Origin: Phyllostachys edulis
Taxonomy: Eukaryota > Streptophyta > Magnoliopsida > Poales > Poaceae
Direction of reading: 5' to 3'
NCBI GenBank assembly: GCA_036346405.1
Contig: CM070550.1
Coordinates: 10,388,115-10,452,114, forward strand
DNA length: 64,000 nt
The position numbers and the translations under genes were made by a program. The first letter of the stretch is position 1. Every line of letters starts with the position of its first letter. The notes under the pieces were generated by a model. That model had not been told where the DNA came from, did no database searches, and saw only the letters and a list, made by a program, of their open reading frames with translations. Positions 44,832 to 56,514 of the stretch are shown piece after piece.

Positions 44832-45539
44832 ATGGCCGCCCTCACGACCTCCGTCGCCACCTCCACCGCCTTCGCTGCCAAGCCGCGCCTGGCGCGCGCG
44901 TCCCCGGCGGCGGCGCGCCTCTCCGTGTCTTGCTCCGCGGCGTCGCCCGGCGACAGCACCCCCTCGCTCGCCGCGTCTGTCAAGACCTTCTCGGCCGCGC
45001 TCGCGCTGTCGTCGGTGCTGCTCTCGTCGGCGGCCACCTCCCCGCCGCCCGCTGCGGCCGACATCTCCGGCCTGACCCCCTGCAAGGAGTCCAAGGCGTT
45101 CGCCAAGCGCGAGAAGCAGTCGATCAAGAAGCTCGAGTCGTCGCTCAAGAAGTACGCGCCGGACTCCGCCCCGGCGCTCGCCATCCAGGCCACCATCGAG
45201 AAGACCAAGCGCCGGTTCGACAATTACGGCAAGGTCGGCCTGCTCTGCGGCTCCGACGGCCTGCCGCACCTCATCGTCAACGGCGACCAGCGACACTGGG
45301 GCGAGTTCATCACCCCGGGCCTGCTCTTCCTCTACATCGCCGGCTGGATCGGGTGGGTCGGCAGGAGCTACCTCATCGCCATCCGCGGCGAGAAGAAGCC
45401 CGCCATGAGGGAGATCATCATCGACGTCGAGCTCGCCTCGCGGCTCATCCCCAGGGGGTTCATATGGCCCGTCGCAGCCTACCGCGAGCTGATCAACGGC
45501 GACCTCGTCGTCAAGGACACCGACATCGGCTACTACTAA
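44832..45539 (+). CDS. psaF: Photosystem I reaction centre subunit III (PsaF), chloroplast precursor
   Basis: 235 residues, intronless. Residues 1-50 are an Ala/Ser/Arg-rich stromal transit sequence. Residues 52-69 are a hydrophobic lumen-targeting segment ending PPPAAA, so the mature protein starts at D77 (DISGLTPCKESK), giving 159 residues. The Lys-rich lumenal helix (about 86-108) is the plastocyanin-docking site. Cys84 and Cys139 match the conserved disulfide pair. The motif LLCGSDGLPHLIV and the transmembrane helix (about 160-183, GLLFLYIAGWIGWVG) are classic PsaF. The C-terminus (INGDLVVKDTDIGYY) is a few residues longer than spinach PsaF. The protein sits on the lumen side of photosystem I and speeds electron transfer from plastocyanin. 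Confidence 0.97.
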   Translation: MAALTTSVATSTAFAAKPRLARASPAAARLSVSCSAASPGDSTPSLAASVKTFSAALALSSVLLSSAATSPPPAAADISGLTPCKESKAFAKREKQSIKKLESSLKKYAPDSAPALAIQATIEKTKRRFDNYGKVGLLCGSDGLPHLIVNGDQRHWGEFITPGLLFLYIAGWIGWVGRSYLIAIRGEKKPAMREIIIDVELASRLIPRGFIWPVAAYRELINGDLVVKDTDIGYY

Positions 45540-46231
45540 GCGGCCGTGCAGGGCACTGCATGAATGCTTGGCTAGTCAGTCAGTCCCCGGTCAGGTGAGG
45601 CATCACATATTCACATTCATGTACTATATGGGCATGCGTGATGCATCCATGGCTGCTGTACTGTGCATCCTTGTTGTCTCATGGTTCAATTCAATTCATG
45701 ATGGAAGATTAATGTGTCATGTGTTCTTGCTTGATTTGCAGTTGGGCAGTGGAGGAAGAGGGCTTGTGGTGCTTGTGTGTGGGCTTGGTGTAGGAGCTGA
45801 TAGGATTATGGAGGAATGGAAGTTCTGTTGTATTTAAGAAACTAAGTCTTGTATAACTGGACCTCTCTTTTGTGTGTATTTACCATGTTAACATTCTTGA
45901 GAACGATTCCATGATGCATTGAGTTCGTCATTGCAGAGAGGTCTTCAATCTTGCTTGCATACTCTGAGTGAAATGTGTAAGCATAAATAGAAAATCAACT
46001 GGAGAAACAGACTGACTAACTGGATTAAACAAAGCTCATCGATACAAATATTTGTTCTCGGTATGCAATACAAGCCAAGTATGTCTAATGTAACCAGCAG
46101 CAAATTTAACATAAACGGAACAAATATGAAGAATCGTCGTTACAACTTATAACCCTGTTGATTTTTACAAAATACACGTTTAATCACTCCAAATACTTTA
46201 GTCTGGTAGAGAATAGCCCGTTGCTGTGATT
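45540..46231. other. Convergent intergenic region, 3' UTRs of psaF and the CBP60-like gene
   Basis: 692 bases separate the two stop codons. The psaF side (to about 45880) is T/G-rich UTR-like; the remainder is AT-rich and probably the CBP60-like 3' UTR on the minus strand. No other gene is visible. Confidence 0.6.
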
Positions 46232-49213
46232 TCACTGACACGGGAAATCATCACCGTTGCCAACATCATATCCATAGCCGCGAAATTGGTAGTTGGAATT
46301 GGCCAGTTCAGCTGAAATAAAAGAAACGCGTCATCATGGCACAGAACGAAAGCTAGATCTTAAGTTCGGCCCTGATTCTAAGCAGCCAGTACGTCAACAA
46401 TTTGGCAATCATCACTTACACATACAGGTCAAGTTATTATGAAGATAAGCATCAATTTGCACTCATTAGTTTGGAAATTGAAACGGTTCTAATTGGGAAG
46501 AACGTTTGGAACATCGTAATAGAAGCTCCATGATTTAGCAGCTGAGCTTCTATCAAGCGGAAGTTATTCATTTTATATCGCTATGTTTGTCATTGGTATC
46601 AAAAATCGCATACCGTTGTCAGCTGGTAGAAAGCCAGGGTCTGCCACATGCCCATAGTTCGGTTCTGGGCCTTCTAGCCATTCCTGAATGTGCAAGAACA
46701 AACACGATTATGACAAAATAATAAAGGAAAAGGCCTAAAGCCATGTGACTGTTACGGACTGATATACTTCAGATTGAGCCCAGATATTTGTTCTGTTTTA
46801 AAGAGTTATTCCCATAACATATTCAACTTATTAAAAAAACTACTTACTTCAATTGGAGATAACCCACTGAAGACGTCAGGTTGCACATGGTTAAGTAAAG
46901 AGGTTTGCTCACTAGCTCCATCTGAGGAAGTTCCAACACCAACATTTCAGCACCCAACAATGTATTATGGAGAAGTAATTATCTACTACACTGCATATAC
47001 AGCAAAATTAGAATAATTTGGGTGTAGCAAGTACACCTATTACAGGAGAAGTACCAGGAGCTTCAGTTGTCAAGGAGCCTGAGTATCGATTGTGTTGAGC
47101 ACTTAGATTTGCACCTATGATCGAATTATCCTCCTGAAACATTTCGAGTTGTCGATGAGAAATTACCAACTTAGGAATTTCAATTTTGATTAAAAATACA
47201 TCTGAGAAGATAACGAACAAGACATAATTTTCATGTTCTAGTATTGTAATTTCATAGTTATCTTTACTTACTGGCACAATATTGTGGGATGGAATAGGTG
47301 ATTGGGCTGAGCCTGAGCACTGACCATTCAGGATGTTTCCCTGGGTCAGATAGTAAGAAGTTCCATTCTGTGGCATAGAAGGATCCAGATGATCTGCGGC
47401 AAGTTGGTTGCCAAAACTATTAGCAGCAATAATAACATGGAGGATAGTTTATACAAAATTAGGCAGGTATTCAGTATCTACCTTGATGCATAGTCTGTTC
47501 ATAAGCGTACTGTTGCAATGGTAGTGTTGTTTGTGTGGAAGTGCCAGCATCATTGTTTGGAAAGGCATGTGCCAGTGAGAAACCATTCTGCTGCAGAAGT
47601 GGATGTCGTTGACCAAATTCTGCAACAAATTGAATTTTGAGCAACATGAAATAACCAGGATCAGTGATGGAACATAATATAAAATTTGACCTTGAGGTGC
47701 AGTCTGGTCATCAGAGCATTGCCATGTTGGCCTTGCTTGTATGGAAGGACTGGCATCATTGTTTGGAAATACTACAGGGACAGGTTGGCCATTGCTCATG
47801 ACATAATCAGGGATAAGACTCCCCAACTTCTCCAGATCCTCAAATTTCTTATGTGCAGACGTTTTCCAGTTGTTCACTTTAAGCTGTAACAGAACACTTC
47901 ATCTATGTAATCGCCATCACAACGTACAAGCACATACTTATATGTAGTTTTTGATACAGCAAAGCATCTAGTACTCCCACCTTTATGAAACCTTCTGAAT
48001 CATCGGGAAAAAAATATTTGAGGTCGGGACGGCAATCTAGTAGTGCCGAAAAATGTTTGTCTCTCTGTTTTTTTAAGGAATAAAGTTTGTCTTTTTTTTT
48101 ACTTAGACAGTTCGGAATTTTGCATTAAGTGCACTAGGCTGGTCATTAGCTCCATTTGTTGAATTCCACAGTGCTTGAAGGGGTTTACATGGTTCAAGCA
48201 CAAGAACACTGCAAGGTGTGAATCCATTGCCCTATACATTTCTTCTATATTTCTAGATCTTGCAACCGAAAATGGATGTTAATTGAACTACACCACAGTT
48301 TAATCATGAGTGAGTATCAATATATGCCCACTGGCAAAATGAACTCCATATATGGGGGAAAATGACATCATGAATTTGCCTTGTTGTTGTTCAGCAATGC
48401 CAGAGATAGGTTAGTCAATGATTGTTCATGTAACATTATGAAATATTCCAAAAGTACATCTTGCTATATACCATGAAAACATTTGCAAGGTAATTGTCAG
48501 CATACTATTATTTTGGCAAAATTGGCTACGGGACATCACAATTCCATGTCATTGGCCGCAGGATATTGTCGTAGTGGGAAAGACTAGACAGTAGAAAGAG
48601 GGGACCCCTGACGTCTATGTGAGGAGCCGAAAGGTCCTCAGAGAGGGGCTTCGGTTGCGAGGAAGTAAACGTGTATTGATTGCAGGCCCAGTTTGGAAGG
48701 TTCAAGGGCACCAGCCGTTATTTACAAAACTTTCTCTCTCCAACTTAGCTGGAAATGATATAATAATAGCATCAGTGTCCCACAACAAATAGGCATATTT
48801 TTGTAGTGTTTGTTGGCAAAGATATGAAATTTGGGTATCCTACAACTAATGACACAAAATTGTGACATCCTGTAGCCAATTTTGCCTATTATTTTAGTGA
48901 ATATCAACAAATGTCAACATCTTAATTGCGGTGGAACATTGTTCAATGCATACCTGCTGAAACTGATTAAGGTTATCGTCATTGTAAGGAACATAGGAGC
49001 CACCAACTATCATACCGACAAGACCATAGAAATCATTGAAGAGTACAACATTTCCCTCTGCAACTCTGTAAGAATAGATCTCGTCCCCAGGATCAGACGT
49101 TGTGGCATGTTCAATCATGGTGTTCCAATTCTCCTTCTTCATGCCAGTAATCTAAATGCCAGAAATTAAGAGTTTTCATAGCACATAACGAAATGCTATT
49201 ATATATTATCGTT

Positions 49214-49259
<46 letters not shown>

Positions 49260-52200
49260 CATTACATGTAGTCCAAATAAGCCCTAGGAGATGCTAGGTA
49301 TTTTTATTCCCAAGGCATGACAGTGATTAACTAATAATTCCTAGCTAATTTTCCTTTCGAGAACTGCCACAATGATACAAGGTAAGGTAATCAATCAACT
49401 TGATTGAGTATAATCCAATAAACTAAAGTGATGTTTACTGTTCATTTGATTTTCAGCTAGGTTACCTGACTAATAAAAACATAAAATTTTGTTTAGTTTG
49501 TGATAAACAGGACAGTTATAATAATCCAGATGTATACTACATTACTACACTTGGAAGCCTACCAAAATGTCTGGTGCAATTGACTGAGTGCACCTTTATG
49601 AACATCAACAATATATAGTTCTCTAAGATATTGATGATATATGGTTTTGCAGGTAATTTGAAAAATTGATGACTGTAGAAACATCATTACCACTGCATAT
49701 TTACCTTTTGGAGACCAGATGCATCTCTGTGATAATAACGTAACAAGTGCTTCACCGTAGTAATATTTTTAGCCTCAAGGACGCTGCAACGTTTTCCCTT
49801 TGGGGAAATTTTCTCCAAACAATGTACCCGTTCGTCCTTAGATGGAGGATAGCTCTTTTCATTTACTGGAAGTAGACAAAAAGGTTGGCAGTGTTAAGAC
49901 AAGATATATGTACACGATTATTCCAAGTTGCTAATATGAAATTGGTTAATTTGGGCAATCTTTGCATGTGGTGGTACTGGTATTTACCAAATGACTAGTA
50001 TAGTAGTATACATGGTAAACTACAACAATTACCATCCATACTATTAATTTACCATCTAATATACAATATTCGAAAATTACAATGGTGCCTACTCTTTCTG
50101 CATTGCCCAGGAAATATGTATAAGTCAACAGAAAATCCCCATTGAGCAAAGAAATGCGGAATCCCAATTCGCAATATTGTGTATTGCTTGTGTCAGAACT
50201 CAGAACTGGAGGTGCTACCTTCTAAAAGTAGAACATTTAGTGCCAAGACTTCATTTTTTTAGACAAAATACTAACATTACATGTATAAGGCCAGAACAGC
50301 TAATGAAAGATATAATATGTGCTTTAACAATATTTTATGAAAATCAGCTTGGCAGCCACTTGAGAGAGGATCATGTTCTTCAGCTGACTAAGGCAAAGAA
50401 TAATGCTTCGTTGAATGAGAAAATTACACTGTGTATTAGAGTTTCCAATTATGTATAGTTAAAAAGGTTTGATGTTTAGAATGGATAATTGGATACTCAC
50501 ATTCACTTCGGCGGTCTTTGACAACAAAAGGATAAGTGATTGCTTCTTGAACTCTGACCGCGAGATCCTGACCTTTTACTCTTGCTGCCAATCTCAACCT
50601 TTTCCGGTAGGAACTCTTTGTAAAGACGAGGGAACCAAGATAGGCCTCGCCATTTGTTAGATTAACAGTTGTCAAGACTAGCTCTTTCCCTTTGCACATA
50701 TATATCTGCTTGTTGAATTCCTCTTTGGTGAAACTAGCTTGTCCTCGCTCAGTAAAGAAATCATCATGAACTGGTAAAATCTCAATTTGCAATTTAGAAA
50801 GGTCACCCTGTGTAATTTGACTCTCATTTTCAAATATTGCTACTTTAGTGTTTGCTCCATTCTGCCATTGTACTGGACAACCAGTGTAAACTGGATCCTT
50901 TGGTCTTTCAACATCAACAAAGCATAGCTTAACCATTCTAGTGCTGCTTCTAGTTTCAGGAAAACTTTCCGATATATTCTGCCTAAAATTTAAAATAGGA
51001 TGAGACAGTAACAAAAGGAAATTTCCCAGCTTATGTAGAAGAAAGCAATTACTTAGTTTGCCAGGTTTTTAGTATCATGACATGAATCAAGAAACTTGTA
51101 AGAGTATATTTTCCAGAGGAATTCTCTATGTTCACTGCTCAATTTACATGTCCGACTAATATTCAATATTGTAGGAGGAAATACAAGAAAAATGGCAGAT
51201 ACCTAGGAGGCTGATAAACACCATTAGAAAGCGAAGCTGCTTGTTGTTCCTGCATCTATTGCATGACATAGCAAAAGGAGTAAAGATAGAGTATAAGTAC
51301 AAAAAGATGAAACATTTTACATCGATAATTTAAAGATCACTAACCTCTGTCTGGACAGCCAATCGAATCGTATCTTCTATGGCTCCCATAAAAGATCTTT
51401 TGGATACAAAACACCAAGAGATAAAATTAAACAATGAAAACATTTATCCATTGCATCCAAAATATTCAAAAGTTGAATACTTGAATACCAATACATAGAA
51501 ATCATTTCAACACAACAGCATTTCATCCATATATTTTATGCAATTGTGGTTACTTAGAGAAGAGCAAATACCTGGTTTATTCACTCAATGAAATATAAGT
51601 GGGTAATCTGAACTTAATAGGACTATGATGTTCAGAAATGTCAAAAAAAAAAAAAACTGTTCAAGAACTTTTTCCAAAATCATGCGTTTTTGCGCGTTTT
51701 GAAAAGGGGAATTTGTTAATTAGGCTGGTCTAAATAGGACATCTCACATCTGTGCTTGCAAAAATGTGCTCCCTTAAACAGCAGCATACCTCTGAAAAGC
51801 ACCAAGCTGCTCTGCAAGCAGCCTCTGCAGTGTGTACGGGTGCTCGAGAAGCAGCCTCTCGATTGTGCCAAGACGCACGGCAAGCACCATGATAAGCATA
51901 AACAATTTCGCCATCTCGACTTGCATCTGTCGCACAAAGTAAATCACAGCAACCAAACTTACCACTCATCGCAAAACAAAACGCGCAACCGGGAAGAAAA
52001 CTAAGAGAGAGAGAAATCGAAATTCCAGGGAACGGGAGGGCACCTGCCGAATCAGCTGTGCCATCTGCTCGACGGTGACCCCTCTCGCCCGCCTCCTCTC
52101 CCTGCGGCCACAAGAGAGCACGGATGAACACGATCCAACGCAATGAGTTCCGAGGAACCAAATGGGGTGGCGGGGGGAGTAGCGGAGTAGCTACTCACAG

Positions 52201-52305
52201 CCACATCATGACGAGCACCGTCCGCCGGAGGCGTTTCCTCGGGGACAGCGCGGCCGCGGCCTCCTGCTCCGGCGCGACGACGTCGAGCGGGCGCTTATGC
52301 GACAT
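46232..52305 (-). CDS. CBP60-like calmodulin-binding protein, 15 exons, 671 aa
   Basis: Exons (high to low): 52305-52199, 52101-52044, 51926-51790, 51396-51345, 51249-51203, 50982-50501, 49865-49705, 49151-48954, 47883-47691, 47619-47482, 47393-47272, 47133-47037, 46921-46848, 46683-46614, 46311-46232. All introns are GT-AG and phases agree, totalling 2016 bases. Residues about 150-400 match the CBP60 core: VQEAITYPFVVKDRR, LNEKSYPPSKDERVHCLEKI, TTVKHLLRYYHRDASGLQK, and W(N)TMIEHATT. CBP60 proteins (CBP60a/g, SARD1) are nuclear DNA-binding regulators of immunity, most of them calmodulin-binding. The N-terminus (basic RKRLRR, then a helical segment) and the Asn/Gln/Pro-rich tail ending DDFPCQ are divergent. 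The usual gene has fewer exons, and calmodulin binding cannot be predicted here. Confidence 0.88.
48515..48886 (+). mobile_element. Mutator-type MITE in an intron of the CBP60-like gene
   Basis: 372 bases bounded by inverted repeats of about 55-60 bases starting GGCAAAATTGGCTAC. The 9-bp direct duplication TATTATTTT lies outside (48506-48514, 48887-48895). It sits in the intron between exons 9 and 8 (47884-48953), about 67 bases from the exon 8 end. Partly related TIR sequence occurs at 52515 and 54990. Confidence 0.8.
49222..49258 (+). repeat. (TA)n microsatellite
   Basis: About 18 uninterrupted TA units in the intron between exons 8 and 7 of the CBP60-like gene. Confidence 0.95.
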
Positions 52306-52389
52306 CACGCGCTTTTTGGGGGTTGGGCTCGGGGGCCTCTGCAAACTGTGAAGTAGTGGGTGGGGTTTGGGCGTTTGGCTGCTTTTGAG

Positions 52390-52400
52390 CCTTTTATAGA
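52390..52400 (-). promoter_or_regulatory. TATA box of the CBP60-like gene
   Basis: On the minus strand TCTATAAAAGG lies about 85-95 bases upstream of the ATG at 52305. The direct duplication shared with 54113-54420 begins exactly at its upstream edge. Confidence 0.65.
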
Positions 52401-52725
52401 CTAGCAATGCAGCTGATCTGTTCCTTTTCCGTCGGTTTTCCTATAATTTTCCGGTCATTTTCATCTGACTTACGGGGTCGCAGATGATAAAAGATGGCCG
52501 GACTGTATCTCGATGTGCAAAATTGGCTATAGAAAATCGAACTTTGTGGCATTTGCTTTAGGATATTGTTTTTTTTTTTGTGTATTTGTCTAAACACATC
52601 ATAAAATCATAGCTATTTGTTAGAAGACACTCCGGGTATTAAAATAATATATTTGGTTGAGAGATGAGAGTGGAAAGTCTATTTTGTCCCTATCAATTGG
52701 GGAGAGAAAATATATAATATAACCA
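52398..52725 (+). repeat. Direct duplication copy A, upstream of the CBP60-like gene
   Basis: It aligns nearly base for base with 54113-54420: AGACTAGCAATGCAGC, then TTCCTTTTCCGTCGGTTTTC, then a fold-back-element arm (from about 52515) with ACTCCGGGTATTAAAATAAT and TGAGAGATGAGAG. It lies directly upstream of the TATA box, so one copy is part of the proximal promoter. Confidence 0.85.
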
Positions 52726-54112
52726 AGGTTAAGTGGTTGTAACATGTTATTTAATATAGTTATGTATGATCATTTGTTATTAACTTTTTCTTAGATTTAG
52801 AGCTCTAGTCGGAGCTGCGTGGACAAATATTGTGAACGGATGAAGTGATGAAGTATTATGCGTATCTCAGAAATATAAACGTTAGATGAGTTCAATTGTT
52901 TGTGATTTTTCTTTCTTTTGGTACTTGATTCTGTGACCTTTTAATTGGTCAGAGATAGCAATTACATACGGATACTCTGTTCATCAGAATCTTCTTGTGA
53001 AATCGATATTCCCTAGTTCATATTACTTTTACCGCGTACGTAAACATCTCGATGACTCTTTATCACTTCACCATTACCTTTATTCCTCTTGTTCTCTTCA
53101 AAAACATCGAGAGAGAAAACAGCGGGACCGAAAGAACCACATTCCTTCAGCTCGTATTTTTTCGATGCCATTTCACTCAACTCAGCCATCGGCCGTTATG
53201 TGATATGGAAGGCGGTAGTTTTCGACCTTAACTGAGAGCGTGTCCTAATACAATGAATAACCCTCTCCAGCAAAAAACTGCATACAGTGGAATCAGTATT
53301 ATAATCCCTCGTGTAACATTGACAGTCTTAGCCGTCGGTGGCGGATTCACCACTATGCCAGGTCGGGCAACCGTCTAGGCATGGTCGTCAGAGTTCCTTA
53401 CAGGTATCTCAAGGGCTTATCTTATCGGTCAGAGCCGAAGAAGATGGTAATTGTTGCGTGCATATTAATCATTGTTCATATCGCCCAACCTTGATTTTAT
53501 CCTATACGTCTGCCGCGGTTAACCATTGAGGTACCATTTGATTCTATAGAACTTATCTCTGACACAAACTCGTTAAAGGAACCGGCAGTGGTCCTACAAA
53601 AGCAAAGACAGGGAGATGATTAGCCGGTAGATTAATTAACGAATACATTACTCACAAACGGTACTGAGTACTTACCACCAAAGACTTGTTTGGATACACT
53701 GTGATCTGACTCAATCCCTTCATATCCAAACAATCCTCAAAGAGGGTCATTGAAAAAAGATCTCAACTAGCTTGGCTAATTGTCCTTGGTCCGTCATCTC
53801 TCACGATTGCAACGCAACAATGGCGGGAGAGGGTGAGCTTGCATGTTAGCGCGCGCGAAGAAGCGTAGAACATTGCAGGCGTATATATAGCTAGCGCGAG
53901 GAAGTCTTCGGATCGAGCTTTGTCGTATGCAGCCTGTCTCTCGGTCTCTCCACGGTGGTCGATCGATCGAGAAGCTGCGTGGATCGGGCGGGGAAATGCT
54001 TGCGATGCTTCTGCCTGCCGTGCCAAAGTGACCAAGCTGAAACAAGCCAAAAAGAAATGCGAACCACGTAGGACAAGTGGAAGACTAGTCGATGTGTGCT
54101 ATCGATCGTCCC
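52726..54112. other. Sequence between the two duplication copies
   Basis: 1.4 kb without a recognisable gene. Open frames at 53763-54076 on the minus strand have no known domain. A patch near 53330-53420 (CCGTCGGTGGCGGATTCACC...) looks like a degraded LTR or other repeat, but I cannot bound it. Confidence 0.4.
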
Positions 54113-54420
54113 AGACTAGCAATGCAGCTTCTGTTCCTTTTCCGTCGGTTTTCATAGAATTTTCCGGTCATTTTCATCTGACTTACGGGTTCGCATATGA
54201 CAAAGATGGCCGGACGTGGTCACGTGGATGTTTATCGAATTTTGTGGTATTTGCTTCAGGGTATCTTTTTTTTTGATCTTTGTCTAAACACACGGTAAAA
54301 TCAAGGCTATTTGTTATAAAACACTCCGGGTATTAAAATAATATATTTGGTTGAGAGATGAGAGAGGAAAGTCTATTTTGCCTCTATCAATTGGGGGGAG
54401 AAAATACGAAATATGACCAA
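54113..54420 (+). repeat. Direct duplication copy B
   Basis: The counterpart of 52398-52725 at 1.7 kb distance. It continues into the second arm of a fold-back element, whereas copy A stops after the centre. Confidence 0.85.
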
Positions 54421-55008
54421 ATTTGACAAGGTCAAAATAGACTTTTCACCTACTTATCTCCTCTCACAGTCAAATATATTATTTTAATAGTCGGAGTGTC
54501 TTCTGGCTAATAGCCACGATTTTATAATGTATTTGCACAAAGACACAAAAACCATATTACTTTGTTTAGTTTTGTTGCACTTGCTTGGAACCTCTGGAAA
54601 GTTAGGAACCGAATGACGATTGAGAGAAATTTCCCTAAGCAACCTATTGAAGTGATTTTTAAATTTATATCTTGTTTGCAGCATTAGAGGATCCTCATCA
54701 AACAGGTTGAAAGAAGTGATCTGGATTGCTTTTTGTTGAATTTTGAAGAATGGATTAAACTCGCTAGTTTGGCTTCTGCATAAGCCCTTGTATGTAATAG
54801 CTAGTTGGTTGATGTATTAGTTTTATCGGTTGTTGCTATTGCTGTTCTGGTCTCTTTGTTAGCCGGTGATCTCAGCATGTTGGCTTTTAACTCTTGTTAA
54901 TTGCTTTCTATAAAAGTTGGTTTTCCTTTGTTTAAAAAAAAGACACAAAAATCAATGTTATGTAACAAATGCCATAAAAGTTCAATGTCATGTAGCCAAT
55001 TTTACCCA
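54262..55008 (+). mobile_element. Fold-back element (MITE-like) interrupted by a LINE
   Basis: 54262-54405 and, reversed, 54422-54551 plus 54941-55008 pair over about 125-190 bases: for example ACTCCGGGTATTAAAATAATATATTT against its complement near 54475-54500. The right end ...GTAGCCAATTTTACC pairs with the GCAAAATTGGCTAT start preserved in copy A at 52516. Removing the LINE restores one contiguous arm. The target duplication of the whole is not clear. Confidence 0.65.
54552..54940 (+). mobile_element. LINE 3' fragment with poly(A) tail
   Basis: The plus strand encodes the C-terminal end of a LINE ORF2 (LWNLWKVRNRMTIERNFPKQ, 54585-54650), then a 3' UTR and an A run at 54933-54940. The exact 11-bp duplication AGACACAAAAA flanks it (54541-54551, 54941-54951). 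Only 389 bases were copied, so it is a strongly 5'-truncated insertion. Confidence 0.8.
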
Positions 55009-56069
55009 CGATTGAAATCGGTGAGTACAAGTTGCATGCGGGCAGAGAGAGAGCTTAGAGAGGATGAAATGCATCGTAGAATTCTACGGGGTAAACCCTT
55101 ACACGTCAGCTAGTCAATACCATGATCTTTTTTAGATGAAATGATGATATGATTCTATTTCATTTATTGAGTTTAATGTAGTTAGGTGTGGATGTACACC
55201 TCTAATACCTAGTTTCTAGTCATCTTCTAGGCAAATTTGGATATTTATTTGTCTGTGTGCATCTCTAGTTGGTGCAGAGACCGAAAATTGTACTTCTATT
55301 CTTAAAAAAAAGTTCGATTGCTTGCGCCCTGGTTGGTTGCGTTCTTGCGTGCCTACTGGCTTACTAGTGGAGAACTTTTAATATCTCAACCAATGGAAGA
55401 TTTGCTTGGCCTCTCTCGACTGCATTTCCCCGGAAAATTCGATGTAAATTCGGGTGATTTTCACTTGAGACTTTCTTAGAGTTCGGATACTGGAAGTTCC
55501 ATGGACTAGAAATGGAAGTGCAGGGTGGAATAGTTGGCAGTTTCTGTGGACAACAGCATCATCAGGTTTACTCAATGGGGAAAACATCATGAATCATGAG
55601 CTCCCTCCTACCTGTCAGCGCAAATCTCAAAGCAGTGGTAGTTTAGTAGTGTTGGATTATTGCTGGCACAGGCTGAGATTTGAAGATATTAATGAACTTT
55701 AGTGCATTCTTTTGATGATATATGGCCCGGGAAATCAGGACAAAAATGAAACAGAATTCCCTTCTATTTTAAAATTATAAGGCTGATGTCTACTGTAGTA
55801 CGGGCTGGGTCCGTTCAGCTGCTGGGCCATGGACAGTCTTTGTGACTTGCCTACGCAACAGAGTCCACGACCACGTCTCCTGCCCAATAGTATTTTGTGG
55901 CCCAATTGGCCGATTAAGCACAGACCTTGCCGCCATCCTTTTTTCTAAACAAGTAACTGATGCCATTTTAAAATTTAGTGTTTTTGTTTTATGTCATGAA
56001 ATTACACGCAAACTTGGTGGTAAAAAATTACAATGAACACGCACGCGCGCACATACCATCACGCGCACA
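55009..56069. other. Intergenic, no gene seen
   Basis: Mixed AT-rich sequence. No recognisable coding, RNA or repeat boundary is seen, apart from an alternating purine-pyrimidine ACGCGCGCAC run at about 56039-56065. Confidence 0.4.
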
Positions 56070-56074
56070 CACCA

Positions 56075-56514
56075 TGTAACATCCAAAAAAAACATTTATG
56101 GTTTAAAAAAAGTTTATTTAATTTCCTTGAATTCTCTGGGTTTTAAATAGATTTTTTCATATTATTTTGAAGCAAAAATAAATTTATTTGTGAATATAAA
56201 TACCAATTTTAAGTTGAAATTATTTTCTATAAGTTCAAGATAAATCAGAGAATTTCTGTGAATTTTTTCAGAATTTTTGGACTTTATTTGCTATTTTCTA
56301 AAAGGCTATTTGAATCATTTCAATTTGTGAAATTATTAAAGCCTAAAAAAAATCTATTTTACCTTTGGGCCGAATGTCCCTCCCGGGCCCATTTCTTTTC
56401 TGCCCGCGCCAGCCGATCCCGCCTCCCTCTCTCCTCCTTCCTTCTGTCTCACTAACGCTCGCTCCACCCGTCAACCTCTCTCTTCCTCCCCATTTCTTCT
56501 TCTTCCCGACGCGC
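56075..56514 (+). mobile_element. Start of a TGTAACATCC-type LTR, cut by another insertion
   Basis: It starts TGTAACATCCAAAAAAAAC and follows the AT-rich then C-rich order of the U3 in the 3.86-kb LTR at 8008. It is replaced at 56515 by the end of a leftward LTR, so it was the target of that insertion. Its remainder would lie beyond the window. Confidence 0.55.

Noticed and set aside
44565..45296. Long minus-strand frame opposite psaF
   Set aside because: It is the antisense shadow of the GC-rich psaF coding region.
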